NCBI RefSeq assembly: GCF_016820445.1
Contig: NZ_JADHDT010000007.1
Span: forward strand, 248,001-312,000
Direction: 5' to 3'
Source: Sphingomonas beigongshangi
GTDB lineage: Bacteria > Pseudomonadota > Alphaproteobacteria > Sphingomonadales > Sphingomonadaceae
DNA: 64,000 bases
In this document: positions 48,105 through 57,777 of the stretch, piece after piece
Position numbering within the stretch: the stretch's first letter is position 1
Layout of the letters: each line of letters opens with the position of its first letter
Position numbers and translations under genes: made by a program
The notes under the pieces: model-generated
What the model was told of the DNA's origin: nothing
What the model saw: the letters and a program-made list of their open reading frames with translations, nothing else
Databases searched by the model: none

Positions 48105-49441
48105 GAGCGGCCATTCCTCGGCGGACGTCCGCCCTTGCCGCCGCCCCGTGGGGGGCGACCCGGACCGCCGTCGCGCGGCGATCGACCGCCGTCGGTACCC
48201 CGCGGTCGGCCAGTGGCATCGCCGCCGCGCGGTGGCCGCCCGACATCGCCGCCGCGCGAAGGGCGCCGGCCGATCTCGTCGGCGGCGGATCGAAGGGATG
48301 ATTCGCCCGAGGGGCGGCGTTGATGTCCGCTTGCCGCGCGCGGGAATCCCGCACCGCCCGGGGCCGTGCGGTCGGGGCGGCCGACCTGTGTCGCCGTCCG
48401 CGGGGACCGTCCGGCATCCGCGCGCGGTGTGCGAGCCGCGACAGTCTCGTCCCGTCGCGGCGACTGCGACGCGCGCGACGCGCGCGCGGGAGCGTCGGCG
48501 CCGGCCTGTACGCGGCGCGCCGTGGTCCGGGCCGGTCGAGGCGAGCGGCCGTCTGCATCATCCTGCCGAACCGGGCGCGGCACGCGCGGGTGATCGCCGC
48601 CTGATCGATCGCGCGAACGCGCTGCCCGATCGACGGTCGCGGCGGTACGGAAGCCGGGTCGGGGCGCATCGCCGGCAAGATCATCGGGCGCGCCGCCCTT
48701 CAGGGTGCGGCGGAACGCGACGAGCTCGTGCTGCTTGACCTCGCCGATCTCTCCCGTCGGCAGGTCGCCGAGCAGGAAGGGGCCGTAGCGGGTGCGGATC
48801 AGCCGGCCGACCTGGAGTCCGAGGTGCTCGAGCACGCGACGGACCTCGCGGTTCTTGCCCTCCGTCAGCGTCATCTCGATCCAGACGTTGGCGCCGGTCC
48901 GTCGCTCGATATTCGCATCGATCGAGCCGTAGCGTATGCCTTCGATCTCGATGCCGTCCGCCAGATCCTCGAGCTGCGCCTGCGTGACATTGCCATAGGC
49001 ACGAACGCGATAGGTGCGCTCGACCCCCGTCGATGGAAGCTCGAGCTGGCGCTTGAATCCCCCGTCGGTCGTCAGCAGCAGCAGCCCTTCGGTGTTGAGG
49101 TCGAGGCGGCCGACCGGGACGAGCCGCGGCAGATCGCGGGGCAGGCGATCGTAGATCGTCGGCCGACCCCGCGGGTCACGCTCCGTCACCAGCAAGCCGG
49201 TCGGCTTGTGGAACAGGAACAGCCGCGTCGGCTCGGGGGCTGCGACCGGATTGCCGTCGACGGTCACGCCGCGCAACGACGGAAGGATGGTCGCAGGCGT
49301 AGCGACGAGCGTGCCGTTCAGCGCGACGCGCCCGTCCGCGATCATGCGCTCCACTTCGCGTCGCGACGCGATGCCCGCACGGGCGAGAAGCTTGGCGATG
49401 CGGTCGCCCTTGGCGGCACTGGAAGGGGGATTGGGAGCCAT
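48101..49441 (-). CDS. rluB: 23S rRNA pseudouridine synthase RluB/RsuA type with long disordered tail
   Basis: Pseudouridine synthase of 446 residues. Residues 13-58 are an S4 RNA-binding domain (RIAKLLARAGIASRREVERM), the catalytic domain holds VGRLDLNTEG (Asp114), and the core ends near residue 245. The last 180-200 residues are low complexity: Arg, Gly, Asp, Pro and Ser-rich with repeated RPPRGG and RSPR units, much longer than in E. coli. This tail probably binds RNA or extends the contact with the ribosome. Precise target uridine is inferred from the family. Overlaps rsmD by 4 bases. Confidence 0.9.
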   Translation of the reverse strand: MAPNPPSSAAKGDRIAKLLARAGIASRREVERMIADGRVALNGTLVATPATILPSLRGVTVDGNPVAAPEPTRLFLFHKPTGLLVTERDPRGRPTIYDRLPRDLPRLVPVGRLDLNTEGLLLLTTDGGFKRQLELPSTGVERTYRVRAYGNVTQAQLEDLADGIEIEGIRYGSIDANIERRTGANVWIEMTLTEGKNREVRRVLEHLGLQVGRLIRTRYGPFLLGDLPTGEIGEVKQHELVAFRRTLKGGAPDDLAGDAPRPGFRTAATVDRAARSRDRSGGDHPRVPRPVRQDDADGRSPRPARTTARRVQAGADAPARASRASQSPRRDETVAARTPRADAGRSPRTATQVGRPDRTAPGGAGFPRAASGHQRRPSGESSLRSAADEIGRRPSRGGDVGRPPRGGDATGRPRGTDGGRSPRDGGPGRPPRGGGKGGRPPRNGRS

Positions 49442-49552
49442 CGACCGCCCATAGCCGCATCATCAAAGCGTTGCGAAATTATTTGCGACCGAAGCGGCCT
49501 GCGCGCGTTATGTAGCGCGGGCGTAACAAACCGTGCCCGGTGGAGCGGGTAG

Positions 49553-49990
49553 ATGCTGTTCGGCAAGAAGAAGCGCAAGATCATCAAGCTGCTGGTGGTC
49601 GAGGATGAACCGCTGGTCGCCTTCGATACCGAGCATTTCCTGTCCGATGCGGGCTACACGGTGGTCGCGACGGTCGATCGCGTCGCGGAGGCATCGAACA
49701 TCATCCGCTCGGGCACCGCGCTCGATCTGGTCCTGGTGGACGTAAGCCTCGCCGACGGGTCGGGCCTGGATGTCGCGCGTGCCGCCCAGGAACAGGGCGT
49801 CCCCGTCCTGTTCGTCACCGGCAATTGCCCCGTGGAGGCGACGGCCTTCGCCGCCGGCTGTCTTAGCAAACCCTATGCCCAGCGCGACCTGCTCGGCACG
49901 CTGACTGCGCTCGACGCGCACCTGTCCGGTCACAAGCCGCGGCGACTGCCGAACGGGCTGCGCCTTTTCGAAAGCGCTACGACAGGCTGA
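49553..49990 (+). CDS. Single-domain response regulator
   Basis: Receiver of 145 residues without output domain, start ATG 49553 after GGAGCGGGTAG. Acidic pocket EDE (17-19), phosphoacceptor Asp63 in LVLVDVSLADG, switch Thr89 in FVTGNCP and Lys106 in CLSKPY. It has a basic N-terminal extension (MLFGKKKRKIIK). Its G-x-C-P sequence after the switch position matches the receiver at 28279-28692. It is not next to a kinase here and stands alone between rluB (divergent) and ampG. Confidence 0.85.
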   Translation: MLFGKKKRKIIKLLVVEDEPLVAFDTEHFLSDAGYTVVATVDRVAEASNIIRSGTALDLVLVDVSLADGSGLDVARAAQEQGVPVLFVTGNCPVEATAFAAGCLSKPYAQRDLLGTLTALDAHLSGHKPRRLPNGLRLFESATTG

Positions 49991-50077
49991 TCCAACGCAT
50001 CGCGGCAGGCGCATGGACTTCGCCGGCCCGGACGCTCTATGCGGGTCGCTTGAACTTCGGGGGCGGGTGACGCGATC

Positions 50078-51406
50078 ATGGATCAGGCAAGGCGGCAGTC
50101 CTGGTGGGACGGCATCAGGCCCTATACCGAACGCGGACCGATCGCCGCCTTCCTCCTGGGCATCTCCTCCGGTTTTCCCTATGCGATGATTGGTGCGACC
50201 CTGACGACGCGGCTTGCTCGCGACGGGATCGACAAGAAGACGGTCACTGCGTTCAGCCTCGCCTTCCTCGTCTACAACCTCAAATTCCTGTGGGCCTGGG
50301 TCGTGGACGGCGTGCGCCTACCGATCCTGGGGCGGCTGGGGCAGCGCGTATCCTGGCTGCTTGTTGCAGGGGCGCTGGTCATCGCCGCGGTGGTGAACCT
50401 GGCGCTGGTCGATCCGCGCGCCGACATAGCGGCCGCGGCGCTGGCGGCGATCCTGGTGGGCGCTGCGGGCGCGACCTTCGATATCGTCATCGACGCCTAT
50501 CGCATTGAATTCCTGGAACCGCGGCAGCTTGGGGTCGGCTCGGGCATGAGCCAATACGGCTGGCGCATCGGGTCGGCCGGGGCTGGTGCGCTGGCGCTCG
50601 TCGTCGCGGATCGGATGGGCTGGTCGGCGGCCTATATCGCCTGCGCCGCTCTCGCATTGCCCGCAATGATCACCGGGCTTGTCTTCGGCGAACCCCAGCG
50701 CCACCGTGAGCCCCAGGAGCGACGCGGGCTGGGCGAGGCGTTACGCGCCGTCTGGGGACCTTTTGTGCAGTTCTTCGCCCGCCCCGGTGCGATGCTCGTC
50801 CTGGCGTTCATCCTCATCCACAAGGTCGGCGACACGCTCGCCAACCTGACATTCCGCCTGTTGTTCGACGATCTGAAATTCACGGGCGACGAGATCGCCT
50901 TCTACGACGTGTTCGTCGGCTTCCTCGCCTATCTCGTCGGCATCTTCATCGGGGGCGTGCTCTATGCCCGCATGGGGATGAAGCGGTCCGTGCTTCTCGC
51001 ACTGGTGCTGATGGCGGTATCGAACCTCAGCTTCGCCTTGCTCGCGGCCGCGGGACATTCGACGCTTGGCATGGCCGGCGCGATCGGCTTCGAGAATATC
51101 GCGAGCGGCTTCGGTGGTGTCGTGGTGATCGCCTATTTTTCCGCGCTCTGCGATCTTCGTTTCACCGCTGCCCAGTTCGCCCTCATCTCCGCGGCCGCCA
51201 GCATTCTCGGCAGGATCGTGACGGGAACCACGGCCGGAGCGCTGATCGAGGCGCTGGGCTATGTAGACTTCTACCTGCTGACCACCGTCGCGGCGCTGCC
51301 TGGCGTCGCCCTGTTCTGGTGGATGAGCCGAACCGGGCTCGTCGATCGGTCGATCGGCAGCGCGGGCACGGCAGGCGAGGGGGATGCGCGCGTCGGCGAC
51401 GCATAG
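50078..51406 (+). CDS. ampG: AmpG-like muropeptide permease (MFS)
   Basis: Inner-membrane major facilitator of 442 residues importing GlcNAc-anhydroMurNAc peptides for cell-wall recycling. The family appearance is GISSGFPYAMIGATLTTRL, FLVYNLKFLWAWVVDGVRLP, GATFDIVIDAYRIE (typical AmpG loop) and TSYYGWRIG-like SQYGWRIGSAGAG. Twelve hydrophobic segments. Start ATG 50078, 87 bases after the receiver gene. It ends two bases before the convergent DUF gene. Confidence 0.88.
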   Translation: MDQARRQSWWDGIRPYTERGPIAAFLLGISSGFPYAMIGATLTTRLARDGIDKKTVTAFSLAFLVYNLKFLWAWVVDGVRLPILGRLGQRVSWLLVAGALVIAAVVNLALVDPRADIAAAALAAILVGAAGATFDIVIDAYRIEFLEPRQLGVGSGMSQYGWRIGSAGAGALALVVADRMGWSAAYIACAALALPAMITGLVFGEPQRHREPQERRGLGEALRAVWGPFVQFFARPGAMLVLAFILIHKVGDTLANLTFRLLFDDLKFTGDEIAFYDVFVGFLAYLVGIFIGGVLYARMGMKRSVLLALVLMAVSNLSFALLAAAGHSTLGMAGAIGFENIASGFGGVVVIAYFSALCDLRFTAAQFALISAAASILGRIVTGTTAGALIEALGYVDFYLLTTVAALPGVALFWWMSRTGLVDRSIGSAGTAGEGDARVGDA

Positions 51407-51408
51407 CC

Positions 51409-51837
51409 CTAGCGGCTGATCGGCCGCCCCTCGTCGGCGAAACATGCCGCGACGGCGGCTGCGCTGGCGAGCACGCCGTCGACCCGGCGCGTCGACAGCA
51501 GATCGGCGAGGAGCAGCCGCGCACCCTCGAGTGCGGTCTCGACACGGGCAAGTATCGCCACCAGGGCCTGTTCGGCAGCGGTCATGCGCGCACAGCAGCA
51601 GGGGGCGATGGCAATCGTGTCTGCCGCGGCCGCCGCGAGATCGGCCATCAGCGCGCGCATCAGGATCAGTGGCCGACGGAAGCCCTCGCCGAAAGCGGCG
51701 ATGAACACGTGCGCCGCGCGGGCATCGGCAAGGCCGTGCGCGCCCATGCGACGGATCGCGACGAGGATCAGTCGCGTGTTGGGGCAGACGGGCAGATGGT
51801 GCGGTAGCGGCGCAAGCAAGGCTTTGACGTCGTCCAT
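51409..51837 (-). CDS. Unknown cytosolic helical protein (DUF6628-like)
   Basis: Protein of 142 residues starting MDDVKALLAPLPHHLPVCPN. Strongly helical with no signal peptide or membrane segment. Conserved-looking stretches are NTRLILVAIRRMGAHGLADARAAH and FGEGFRRPLILMRALMADLA, and a Cys run (APCCCARM) next to a final helical hairpin. I recall a sphingomonad-restricted family (DUF6628) with this look, but am not certain. Start ATG 51837; convergent with ampG. Confidence 0.62.
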   Translation of the reverse strand: MDDVKALLAPLPHHLPVCPNTRLILVAIRRMGAHGLADARAAHVFIAAFGEGFRRPLILMRALMADLAAAAADTIAIAPCCCARMTAAEQALVAILARVETALEGARLLLADLLSTRRVDGVLASAAAVAACFADEGRPISR

Positions 51838-51908
51838 GAGGTGCGACTCCTGAATACGAGCCACACCTTCCCGCGCCTGCTATTGCAAGTCAATCGCATA
51901 AATGTGGG

Positions 51909-53216
51909 TCAGTCCGGCGCCTCGCCGTTCAGCCGGAGCGCTTCGCCCGCAAGATAGAGGGACCCGGCGATCAGCACGACGCAATCGCCGTCGATCCGGT
52001 CGAGCGCCGCGGCGAGGTTCGGCTCGGTCGTTGCGCTTATCCCCAGTTGCTGCGCACAGGCGGCGAGGTGCGCCGGCGGGTGGCATTCATGCCCCTCCAC
52101 CGGGATCGCGATCACCCGCGACAGGCCCGGTGCGAGCAGCCGCAACACGCCGGGCGCGTCCTTGTTGGCGAGCATGCCGATGACCATCACCACCGGCCTT
52201 CCCTTGGCGATGCCGCGCAACGCCCGCGCCACGGGCAGCGCGGCGGACGGATTGTGCGCGCCGTCCAGCCACAAGTCGCTCGCCCCGGTCAGGCGATCAC
52301 GCAGCGGCCCGGCCGCCAGACGCTGCATGCGCGCGGGCCATTGCGCCCATTGCGATGCCGCGCGCAGGGCTGCTTCCGGGACGTTCACTGCCGCCTGGTG
52401 ACGCAACATGGCGATCGCGAGGGCGAGGTTGCGCGACTGGTGCGGGCCGATCAGCCGGGGCCGCGGCGCCGACAGCGCGAAGCCGGCATCGCGGTACCGC
52501 ATCGTGGTCCGGCCGCTCTCGCTCCACCAGTCGCGGTTGCGCGCGAAGACCGGTGCACCGGCTGCCTCCGCCAGGGCGGCGACCCGCTCGCGGGCAGGGC
52601 GCGGATAGTTCATCGTGATCAGCGGCACGTCCCGCTTGGCGATGCCGGCCTTCTCGCCCGCGATGTCGACCAGCCGGCTGCCCAGGAACGCCTGGTGATC
52701 CAGGCCGAGCGCCGCGATGCCCGTCACCGCGGGACGGGCGATCACGTTCGTCGCGTCGAGTCGGCCGCCCAGTCCGACCTCGACGATCGCCGCCGCCGCC
52801 GGGCTACGCGCAAAGGCCAAAAAGGCGGCGGCGGTCGTCACCTCGAAGAAGCTCGGCGCGATCCCGTCCGCGTGGTCGAGCACTTCGGCGAGCAGTGCCG
52901 CGAGCGCTGCGTCTTCGATCAGCCTGCCGGCGACGCGGATACGCTCGTTGAACCGCACGAGGTGCGGGCTGGAAAAGACATGCACCTCATGGCCCGTGGC
53001 CTCGATCGCGGCGCGCAGGAAGGCGCAGGTCGAGCCCTTGCCGTTCGTGCCGGCGACGTGGAAGACCGGCGGCATCGCATGATGCGGATCGCCCAGCCGC
53101 GAGAGCAGCCGGGTGATCCTGTCGAGCCCCAGTATGTCGGCGCCCGGCGAGAGCCGCGACAGCCGATCGAGTTGCGCCTGGACCGCGGGGTCGGTGGATG
53201 TCGCGTGGTCGGGCAT
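51909..53216 (-). CDS. folC: Bifunctional folylpolyglutamate synthase / dihydrofolate synthase
   Basis: Mur-ligase-like ATP enzyme, 435 residues, adding glutamate to dihydropteroate and folates in the cytosol. P-loop GTNGKGSTCAF (56-66), SPHLVRFNERI, and the DATNVI and LWLDGAHNPSAA motifs identify FolC. It follows accD by 31 bases on the same strand; in alphaproteobacteria accD-folC is a frequent pair. Start ATG 53216. Confidence 0.95.
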   Translation of the reverse strand: MPDHATSTDPAVQAQLDRLSRLSPGADILGLDRITRLLSRLGDPHHAMPPVFHVAGTNGKGSTCAFLRAAIEATGHEVHVFSSPHLVRFNERIRVAGRLIEDAALAALLAEVLDHADGIAPSFFEVTTAAAFLAFARSPAAAAIVEVGLGGRLDATNVIARPAVTGIAALGLDHQAFLGSRLVDIAGEKAGIAKRDVPLITMNYPRPARERVAALAEAAGAPVFARNRDWWSESGRTTMRYRDAGFALSAPRPRLIGPHQSRNLALAIAMLRHQAAVNVPEAALRAASQWAQWPARMQRLAAGPLRDRLTGASDLWLDGAHNPSAALPVARALRGIAKGRPVVMVIGMLANKDAPGVLRLLAPGLSRVIAIPVEGHECHPPAHLAACAQQLGISATTEPNLAAALDRIDGDCVVLIAGSLYLAGEALRLNGEAPD

Positions 53217-53247
53217 CGTCCGTTCGCTTCCGCCGGAGCGAGGAGGC

Positions 53248-54105
53248 TCAGGCCGCCTTGGCGCTCGGCTTCAGGTAACCGATGACCGTCGCCAGCCGCT
53301 CGCGCAGGTCCTTGCGATGCACGACCATGTCGAGCATCCCGTGGTCGAGCAGATATTCGGCGCGCTGGAACCCCTCCGGCAGCTTCTCGCGGATGGTACT
53401 CTCGATGACGCGCGCGCCGGCGAATCCGATCAGCGCGTTGGGCTCGGCGATCTGGACATCGCCGAGCATGGCGTAGCTGGCGGTCACGCCGCCGGTCGTC
53501 GGGTCGGTGAGCACGACGATATAGGGCAGGCCGGCGTCATGCAGCATCTGGATCGCGACGGTGCTGCGGGGCATCTGCATCAGGCTGAGAATACCCTCCT
53601 GCATGCGCGCGCCGCCGGCGGCGGTGAAGATGAGATAGGGCGCCTGGTCGGCGATCGCCGCCTCCACGCCCCGCACGAACGCCTCGCCGACCGCGAGGCC
53701 CATCGAACCGCCCATGAAGGCGAAGTCCTGCACGCCCATGACGACGCGGTGGCCGTAAATCGTTCCGCGCGCGTTGATCAGCGCATCCTGCTCATGCGCG
53801 CTGCTCCGCGCCGCCTTCAGGCGATCGGTATAGCGCTTCGAGTCCCGGAACTTGAGCGGGTCTTCCGGAACCTTGGGCGCGGGCAGTTCCTGGCAGCTGT
53901 CGTCGTCGAGTATCTGCTGGAAGCGCAGCTTGGGGCCGATACGCTCGTGATGGTCGCATTTCGGGCAGACGTAGAGGTTCTCCTCCAGCTCCTTGGTGAA
54001 GACCATCTGGCCGCAGCCCTTGCACTTGTGCCAGAGATTCTCCTCCGACGTTTCGCGCGTGGTGACGCGCGACAGCGCATTGCGGACGCTGGTGATCCAG
54101 CTCAT
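53248..54105 (-). CDS. accD: Acetyl-CoA carboxylase carboxyltransferase subunit beta
   Basis: Beta subunit of the acetyl-CoA carboxylase transferase, 285 residues, first step of fatty-acid synthesis. Four Cys zinc finger (C28, C31, C47, C50: CKGCGQ and CPKCDH), then carboxyltransferase core with [19 protein letters not shown] and [16 protein letters not shown]. Start ATG 54105 overlaps the trpA stop by four bases (ATGA), so translation is coupled to trpA. A longer frame overlaps trpA and is discarded. Confidence 0.95.
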   Translation of the reverse strand: MSWITSVRNALSRVTTRETSEENLWHKCKGCGQMVFTKELEENLYVCPKCDHHERIGPKLRFQQILDDDSCQELPAPKVPEDPLKFRDSKRYTDRLKAARSSAHEQDALINARGTIYGHRVVMGVQDFAFMGGSMGLAVGEAFVRGVEAAIADQAPYLIFTAAGGARMQEGILSLMQMPRSTVAIQMLHDAGLPYIVVLTDPTTGGVTASYAMLGDVQIAEPNALIGFAGARVIESTIREKLPEGFQRAEYLLDHGMLDMVVHRKDLRERLATVIGYLKPSAKAA

Positions 54106-54905
54106 TGCTTCATGCCTTTCCGGGCGGTCGTGAGGGCGACCGCGAGCGATTGAATATAGGGTAGGACGGCCGACGGCGCATCCGTACCGTGGGCGGCGAC
54201 GATCTCGACGATGGCGGAGCCGACGACGACGCCATCCGCGACCGCGCCGATCGCCGCAGCCTGTTCGGGCGTGCGGACGCCGAACCCGACCGCGATCGGC
54301 AGGGCGGTCGCGGCCTTGAGACGGCTGACGGCCGCGTCGATCGACGCCTGTGCCGCCTGCTGCAGGCCGGTTATGCCGGCGACCGAGACGTAATAGAGGA
54401 AGCCCGACGCACCATCCAGCACCTGCGGCAGCCGTGCGGCGTCGGTCGTCGGGGTGGCAAGGCGGATCGGCGCGATACCGAACGCGCGCAGTGCGGGGCC
54501 GAGCGCATCGTCTTCCTCGGGTGGCACGTCGACGCAGATGACGCCGTCGACGCCCGCATCCGCGGCGGCCGCGGCGAACCACTCCGGGCCGCGGCGCAGC
54601 ATCGGGTTGGCGTAACCCATCAGCACGAGCGGCACGTCGGCATGACGTGCGCGGAACCCGCGTGCGATCTCCAGGATATCGGCGGTGCGCGTCCCGGCGG
54701 CGAGGCTGCGGACATTGGCGGCCTGGATCGCCGGTCCGTCCGCCATCGGGTCGGTGAAGGGCATGCCGAGCTCGATCACGTCGGCGCCGCCCGCGACCAG
54801 CGCGTCGAGGATCGCGGGCGTCGCATCGGGCGTCGGATCCCCCGCGGTGACGAACGCCACCAGCGCCGGTCGACCCTTTGCGAAGGCAGCGGGGAGACGG
54901 TTCAT
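54102..54905 (-). CDS. trpA: Tryptophan synthase alpha chain
   Basis: 267 residues; cleaves indole-3-glycerol phosphate to indole and glyceraldehyde 3-phosphate. Catalytic residues are visible as [15 protein letters not shown] (Glu45 and Asp56), with [20 protein letters not shown] for phosphate binding. It starts inside the end of a 57-residue gene (ATGA overlap) that separates it from trpB, and is coupled to accD at its end. Confidence 0.96.
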   Translation of the reverse strand: MNRLPAAFAKGRPALVAFVTAGDPTPDATPAILDALVAGGADVIELGMPFTDPMADGPAIQAANVRSLAAGTRTADILEIARGFRARHADVPLVLMGYANPMLRRGPEWFAAAAADAGVDGVICVDVPPEEDDALGPALRAFGIAPIRLATPTTDAARLPQVLDGASGFLYYVSVAGITGLQQAAQASIDAAVSRLKAATALPIAVGFGVRTPEQAAAIGAVADGVVVGSAIVEIVAAHGTDAPSAVLPYIQSLAVALTTARKGMKQ

Positions 54906-55075
54906 CGGCGATAGGCTCCGATCGCGAGTTGGGACGCACCGATGCCGAAGCCGACCGCCAGGGCGGACGTGACGTGCGCATTGTTTGTCAGCGTGCCGAC
55001 GAACAGGCTCGTCACCCCTTCCACCGATCCTGCGACGAGGGTACCCAGCAAGAATCTCTTCCAGTTCCGGGTCAT
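54902..55075 (-). CDS. Conserved-looking 57-residue membrane protein between trpB and trpA
   Basis: Small protein with basic N-terminus (MTRNWKRF) and two hydrophobic stretches: [21 protein letters not shown] (about 9-29) and [20 protein letters not shown] (about 35-54). It overlaps trpB by four bases (ATGA) and trpA by four bases (ATGA), so it has strict translational coupling. Both ends in phase with ATGA junctions make it very likely a real gene. No homologue recognised. It might tether or modulate the tryptophan synthase, but that is a guess. Confidence 0.75.
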   Translation of the reverse strand: MTRNWKRFLLGTLVAGSVEGVTSLFVGTLTNNAHVTSALAVGFGIGASQLAIGAYRR

Positions 55076-56304
55076 ATCGCCACGCCCAGCGCGCTGGCGA
55101 CGGTGAAGATATCCTTGTCGCCGCGGCCGCACAGGTTGACGAGGATGCGTGCGTCGCGCGGCATGTTGCGCGCGCGACGGGTCACGGCAGCGATAGCGTG
55201 GCTCGGCTCCAGCGCGGGGATGATCCCTTCGGTCCGGCACAGCAGCTGGAACGCGTCGAGCGCTTCTGCATCCGTCGCGCTGTCATATTCGACGCGTCCG
55301 ATGTCGCGCAGCCAGGCATGTTCCGGCCCGATGCCCGGATAGTCGAGACCGGCCGAAATCGAATGGCCCTCCGCGATCTGGCCGTCTTCGTCTTGGAGGA
55401 GATAGGTCTTGTTGCCGTGGAGCACGCCGGGGAAACCGCCTGCCAAACTGGCGGCATGCTCGCTTCCGCCGAGGCCGTGACCCGCCGCCTCCACCCCCAG
55501 CATCGCGACCTCCGGGTCGTCGAGGAACGGGTGAAACAGGCCGATCGCGTTCGATCCGCCGCCGATCGCCGCGACGAGCAGGTCGGGCAGCCGGCCGGTG
55601 CGGGCCACCATCTGCGCCCGCGCCTCGCGTCCGATCACGCTCTGGAAGTCGCGCACAAGTTCGGGATAGGGGTGTGGGCCCGCGGCGGTGCCGATGATGT
55701 AGAAGGTGTCGTGGACGTTCGCGACCCAGTCCCGCAGCCCCTCGTTCATGGCATCCGACAGCGTCGCCGCGCCGCTGGTCACCGGGCGGACCTCCGCGCC
55801 GAGCAGCTTCATGCGGAAGACGTTGGGCTGCTGCCGCTCGACATCCTTGGCGCCCATGTAGATGACGCAGGGAAGGCCGAAGCGCGCACAGACCGCGGCG
55901 GTCGCGACGCCGTGCTGGCCGGCCCCCGTCTCCGCGATGATCCGCGTCTTGCCCATGCGGATCGCGAGCAGGATCTGGCCGATGCAATTGTTGATCTTGT
56001 GCGCGCCGGTGTGATTGAGCTCGTCGCGCTTGAACCACACCTCCGCGCCCATGCCCTCCGGCGCGCTTTCGCGCAGCGCCGCCGTCAGCCGTTCGGCATG
56101 GTACAAGGGGCTGGGCCGGCCGACATAATGTTCGAGCAGGTCGTCGAACTCGGCGCGAAAGGCGGGGTCCGCCTTCGCGCGGCGGTATTCGCTGTCGAGA
56201 TCGAGGATCAGCGGCATCAGCGTCTCGGCGACATAGCGGCCGCCGAAAGCGCCGAAATGACCGCGCTCGTCGGGTTGCGTGCGGAAGCTGTTCGGAGCGT
56301 TCAT
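55072..56304 (-). CDS. trpB: Tryptophan synthase beta chain
   Basis: PLP enzyme of 410 residues that joins indole and serine into tryptophan. The PLP Lys is Lys103 in [12 protein letters not shown], with [16 protein letters not shown] for phosphate binding and [13 protein letters not shown] near the C-terminus. Start ATG 56304 overlaps the trpF stop by four bases; the stop overlaps the small membrane protein gene. Confidence 0.97.
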   Translation of the reverse strand: MNAPNSFRTQPDERGHFGAFGGRYVAETLMPLILDLDSEYRRAKADPAFRAEFDDLLEHYVGRPSPLYHAERLTAALRESAPEGMGAEVWFKRDELNHTGAHKINNCIGQILLAIRMGKTRIIAETGAGQHGVATAAVCARFGLPCVIYMGAKDVERQQPNVFRMKLLGAEVRPVTSGAATLSDAMNEGLRDWVANVHDTFYIIGTAAGPHPYPELVRDFQSVIGREARAQMVARTGRLPDLLVAAIGGGSNAIGLFHPFLDDPEVAMLGVEAAGHGLGGSEHAASLAGGFPGVLHGNKTYLLQDEDGQIAEGHSISAGLDYPGIGPEHAWLRDIGRVEYDSATDAEALDAFQLLCRTEGIIPALEPSHAIAAVTRRARNMPRDARILVNLCGRGDKDIFTVASALGVAI

Positions 56305-56936
56305 AGCTGCGCCGCTTTAAGGAAGGCGACGATCTTGTCCACATCCTTGACCCCCGGTGCGCGCTCGACGCCCGAGGACACGTCGACCAACGGTGCCCGC
56401 GTCCGACGGATCGCCTCCGCGACGTTGACGGGGTCGAGCCCGCCGGAGAGAGCCCAGGGGAGGGGATGCGCGAAGCCGTCAAGCAGCGCCCAATCGAATC
56501 GCAGCCCCATGCCTCCCGGCAGGCTGGCACTTTCCGGCGTCTTGGCGTCGTAGAGGATCCGGTCGGCCGCACCGACGAAATGCCGGGCAAGGTCGAGGTC
56601 GGCGCGCGTCTTTACGGGCACTGCCGCCCAGGCTTCGAGGCCCAGCCGCGCGCGGATGGCGGCGGCGCGCGCGGGTGCGGTCTTGTGGAGCTGGATCGCA
56701 TCCAGCCGGCCTGCCGCCGCCGCCTGATCGAGCAGGGCATCGTCGGGATCGACGAACACGCCGACGCGGCGGACGCGTGCCGGCACGCGCGCGGCAAGAC
56801 CCGCGGCGCGATCGAACGGAAGGTCGCGGGGCGAGGGGGCGAAGAAGACGAAGCCGACGTGGCTGGCGCCGACGCCGATCGCCGCGTCGAGCGTCTCGGG
56901 CGTCGACAGGCCACAAATTTTGGTGAGGGCGGACAT
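56301..56936 (-). CDS. trpF: Phosphoribosylanthranilate isomerase
   Basis: TIM-barrel enzyme of 211 residues catalysing the Amadori rearrangement in tryptophan synthesis. Cys8 in [15 protein letters not shown] is the general base; [15 protein letters not shown] and [14 protein letters not shown] are the phosphate-binding loop. The start ATG is at 56936, 43 bases after the GFA gene stop. It overlaps trpB by four bases (ATGA). Confidence 0.95.
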   Translation of the reverse strand: MSALTKICGLSTPETLDAAIGVGASHVGFVFFAPSPRDLPFDRAAGLAARVPARVRRVGVFVDPDDALLDQAAAAGRLDAIQLHKTAPARAAAIRARLGLEAWAAVPVKTRADLDLARHFVGAADRILYDAKTPESASLPGGMGLRFDWALLDGFAHPLPWALSGGLDPVNVAEAIRRTRAPLVDVSSGVERAPGVKDVDKIVAFLKAAQL

Positions 56937-56979
56937 GGCGCAGGCGCTAGCGGTTATGCGACCGCGGCGCAAAGCCCGT

Positions 56980-57402
56980 TCAACGCTCGATCGGCTCGTA
57001 GCGGAGGATGCCGGCAATGCGCTCCCCGCCGCCGTCGGAGGGGTGATGGATGCCGTCGTTGACCGGAACCACACGGAAGTCGAACGGGCTGATGCCGTCG
57101 AGACAGGCGGCATTGACGCCGAACTCACCGCCGTTCGATCGGCGGCGGTGGTGCGTGTAGATGCCGCAGGTCCGGCAAAAATGATGTTCCGCGGCGCCCG
57201 TGTTGAACCGATAGGTCGACAGCTGTTCGGCGCCCGAGGTAATCTCCAGATCCCCGACCCTGGCGGTCAGCGCCACGGCACCGCGCATCCGGCAATAGGA
57301 GCAGTCGCAGCGACGCGCCGCTGCCAGCCCGCCGGTCAGGCGGACGGCGAAGCGCACAGCCCCGCAGTGACAGCCGCCGGCATGTTCCGCATCATCGCTC
57401 AT
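56980..57402 (-). CDS. GFA-family (glutathione-dependent formaldehyde-activating-like) protein
   Basis: Cytosolic zinc-containing protein of 140 residues. The Mss4-like fold of the GFA family is shown by Cys11/Cys13 (GGCHCGAVRF), Cys32/Cys34/Cys37 (RCDCSYCRMRG) and Cys76/Cys79 (HFCRTCGIYTHH). The family name refers to Gfa, but most members have no proven role. Its start overlaps the stop of the VOC gene by four bases (ATGA). Confidence 0.85.
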   Translation of the reverse strand: MSDDAEHAGGCHCGAVRFAVRLTGGLAAARRCDCSYCRMRGAVALTARVGDLEITSGAEQLSTYRFNTGAAEHHFCRTCGIYTHHRRRSNGGEFGVNAACLDGISPFDFRVVPVNDGIHHPSDGGGERIAGILRYEPIER

Positions 57403-57773
57403 CGCGGTCCGTCACGCCCGGCGGGCGATTCCGCCTCGCAGACATGCCACAGCACGCCAGCCGGATCGACGAGCATGCCCACGCGCATACCCCACGGCTT
57501 CACCTCCGGCGCCATGGGTTCGCGTATGCCGAAGCGCTCCGCAAGTCCGTCCGTCCGTCGCCACCAGGCGTCCAGATCGTCGACGAACAGCTGGTGCATC
57601 GAATTTCCGGCCCAGTCTTCCTGATAATAATTCTGGAGCAGGAACCCGGCACCCTCATAGTCGAGGATCGCCACCGTCTCGTCGGCATACACGCGCTTGA
57701 AGCCGATCGCCTCGTAGAAAGCCTGCGACCGCGCGAAGTCCTTCGACGGCAGGAAGGGGCGGATCGTCGCCAT
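57399..57773 (-). CDS. VOC-family (glyoxalase/bleomycin-resistance-like) protein
   Basis: Protein of 124 residues with the paired beta-alpha-beta-beta fold: IRPFLPSKDFARSQAFYEAIGF, a central hydrophobic FLLQNYY, and the end VGMLVDPAGVLWHVCEAE. It could bind a metal or a small hydrophobic ligand. Start ATG 57773, four bases after the pyrF stop. It is coupled to the GFA gene. Confidence 0.8.
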   Translation of the reverse strand: MATIRPFLPSKDFARSQAFYEAIGFKRVYADETVAILDYEGAGFLLQNYYQEDWAGNSMHQLFVDDLDAWWRRTDGLAERFGIREPMAPEVKPWGMRVGMLVDPAGVLWHVCEAESPAGRDGPR

Positions 57774-57777
57774 GGCG

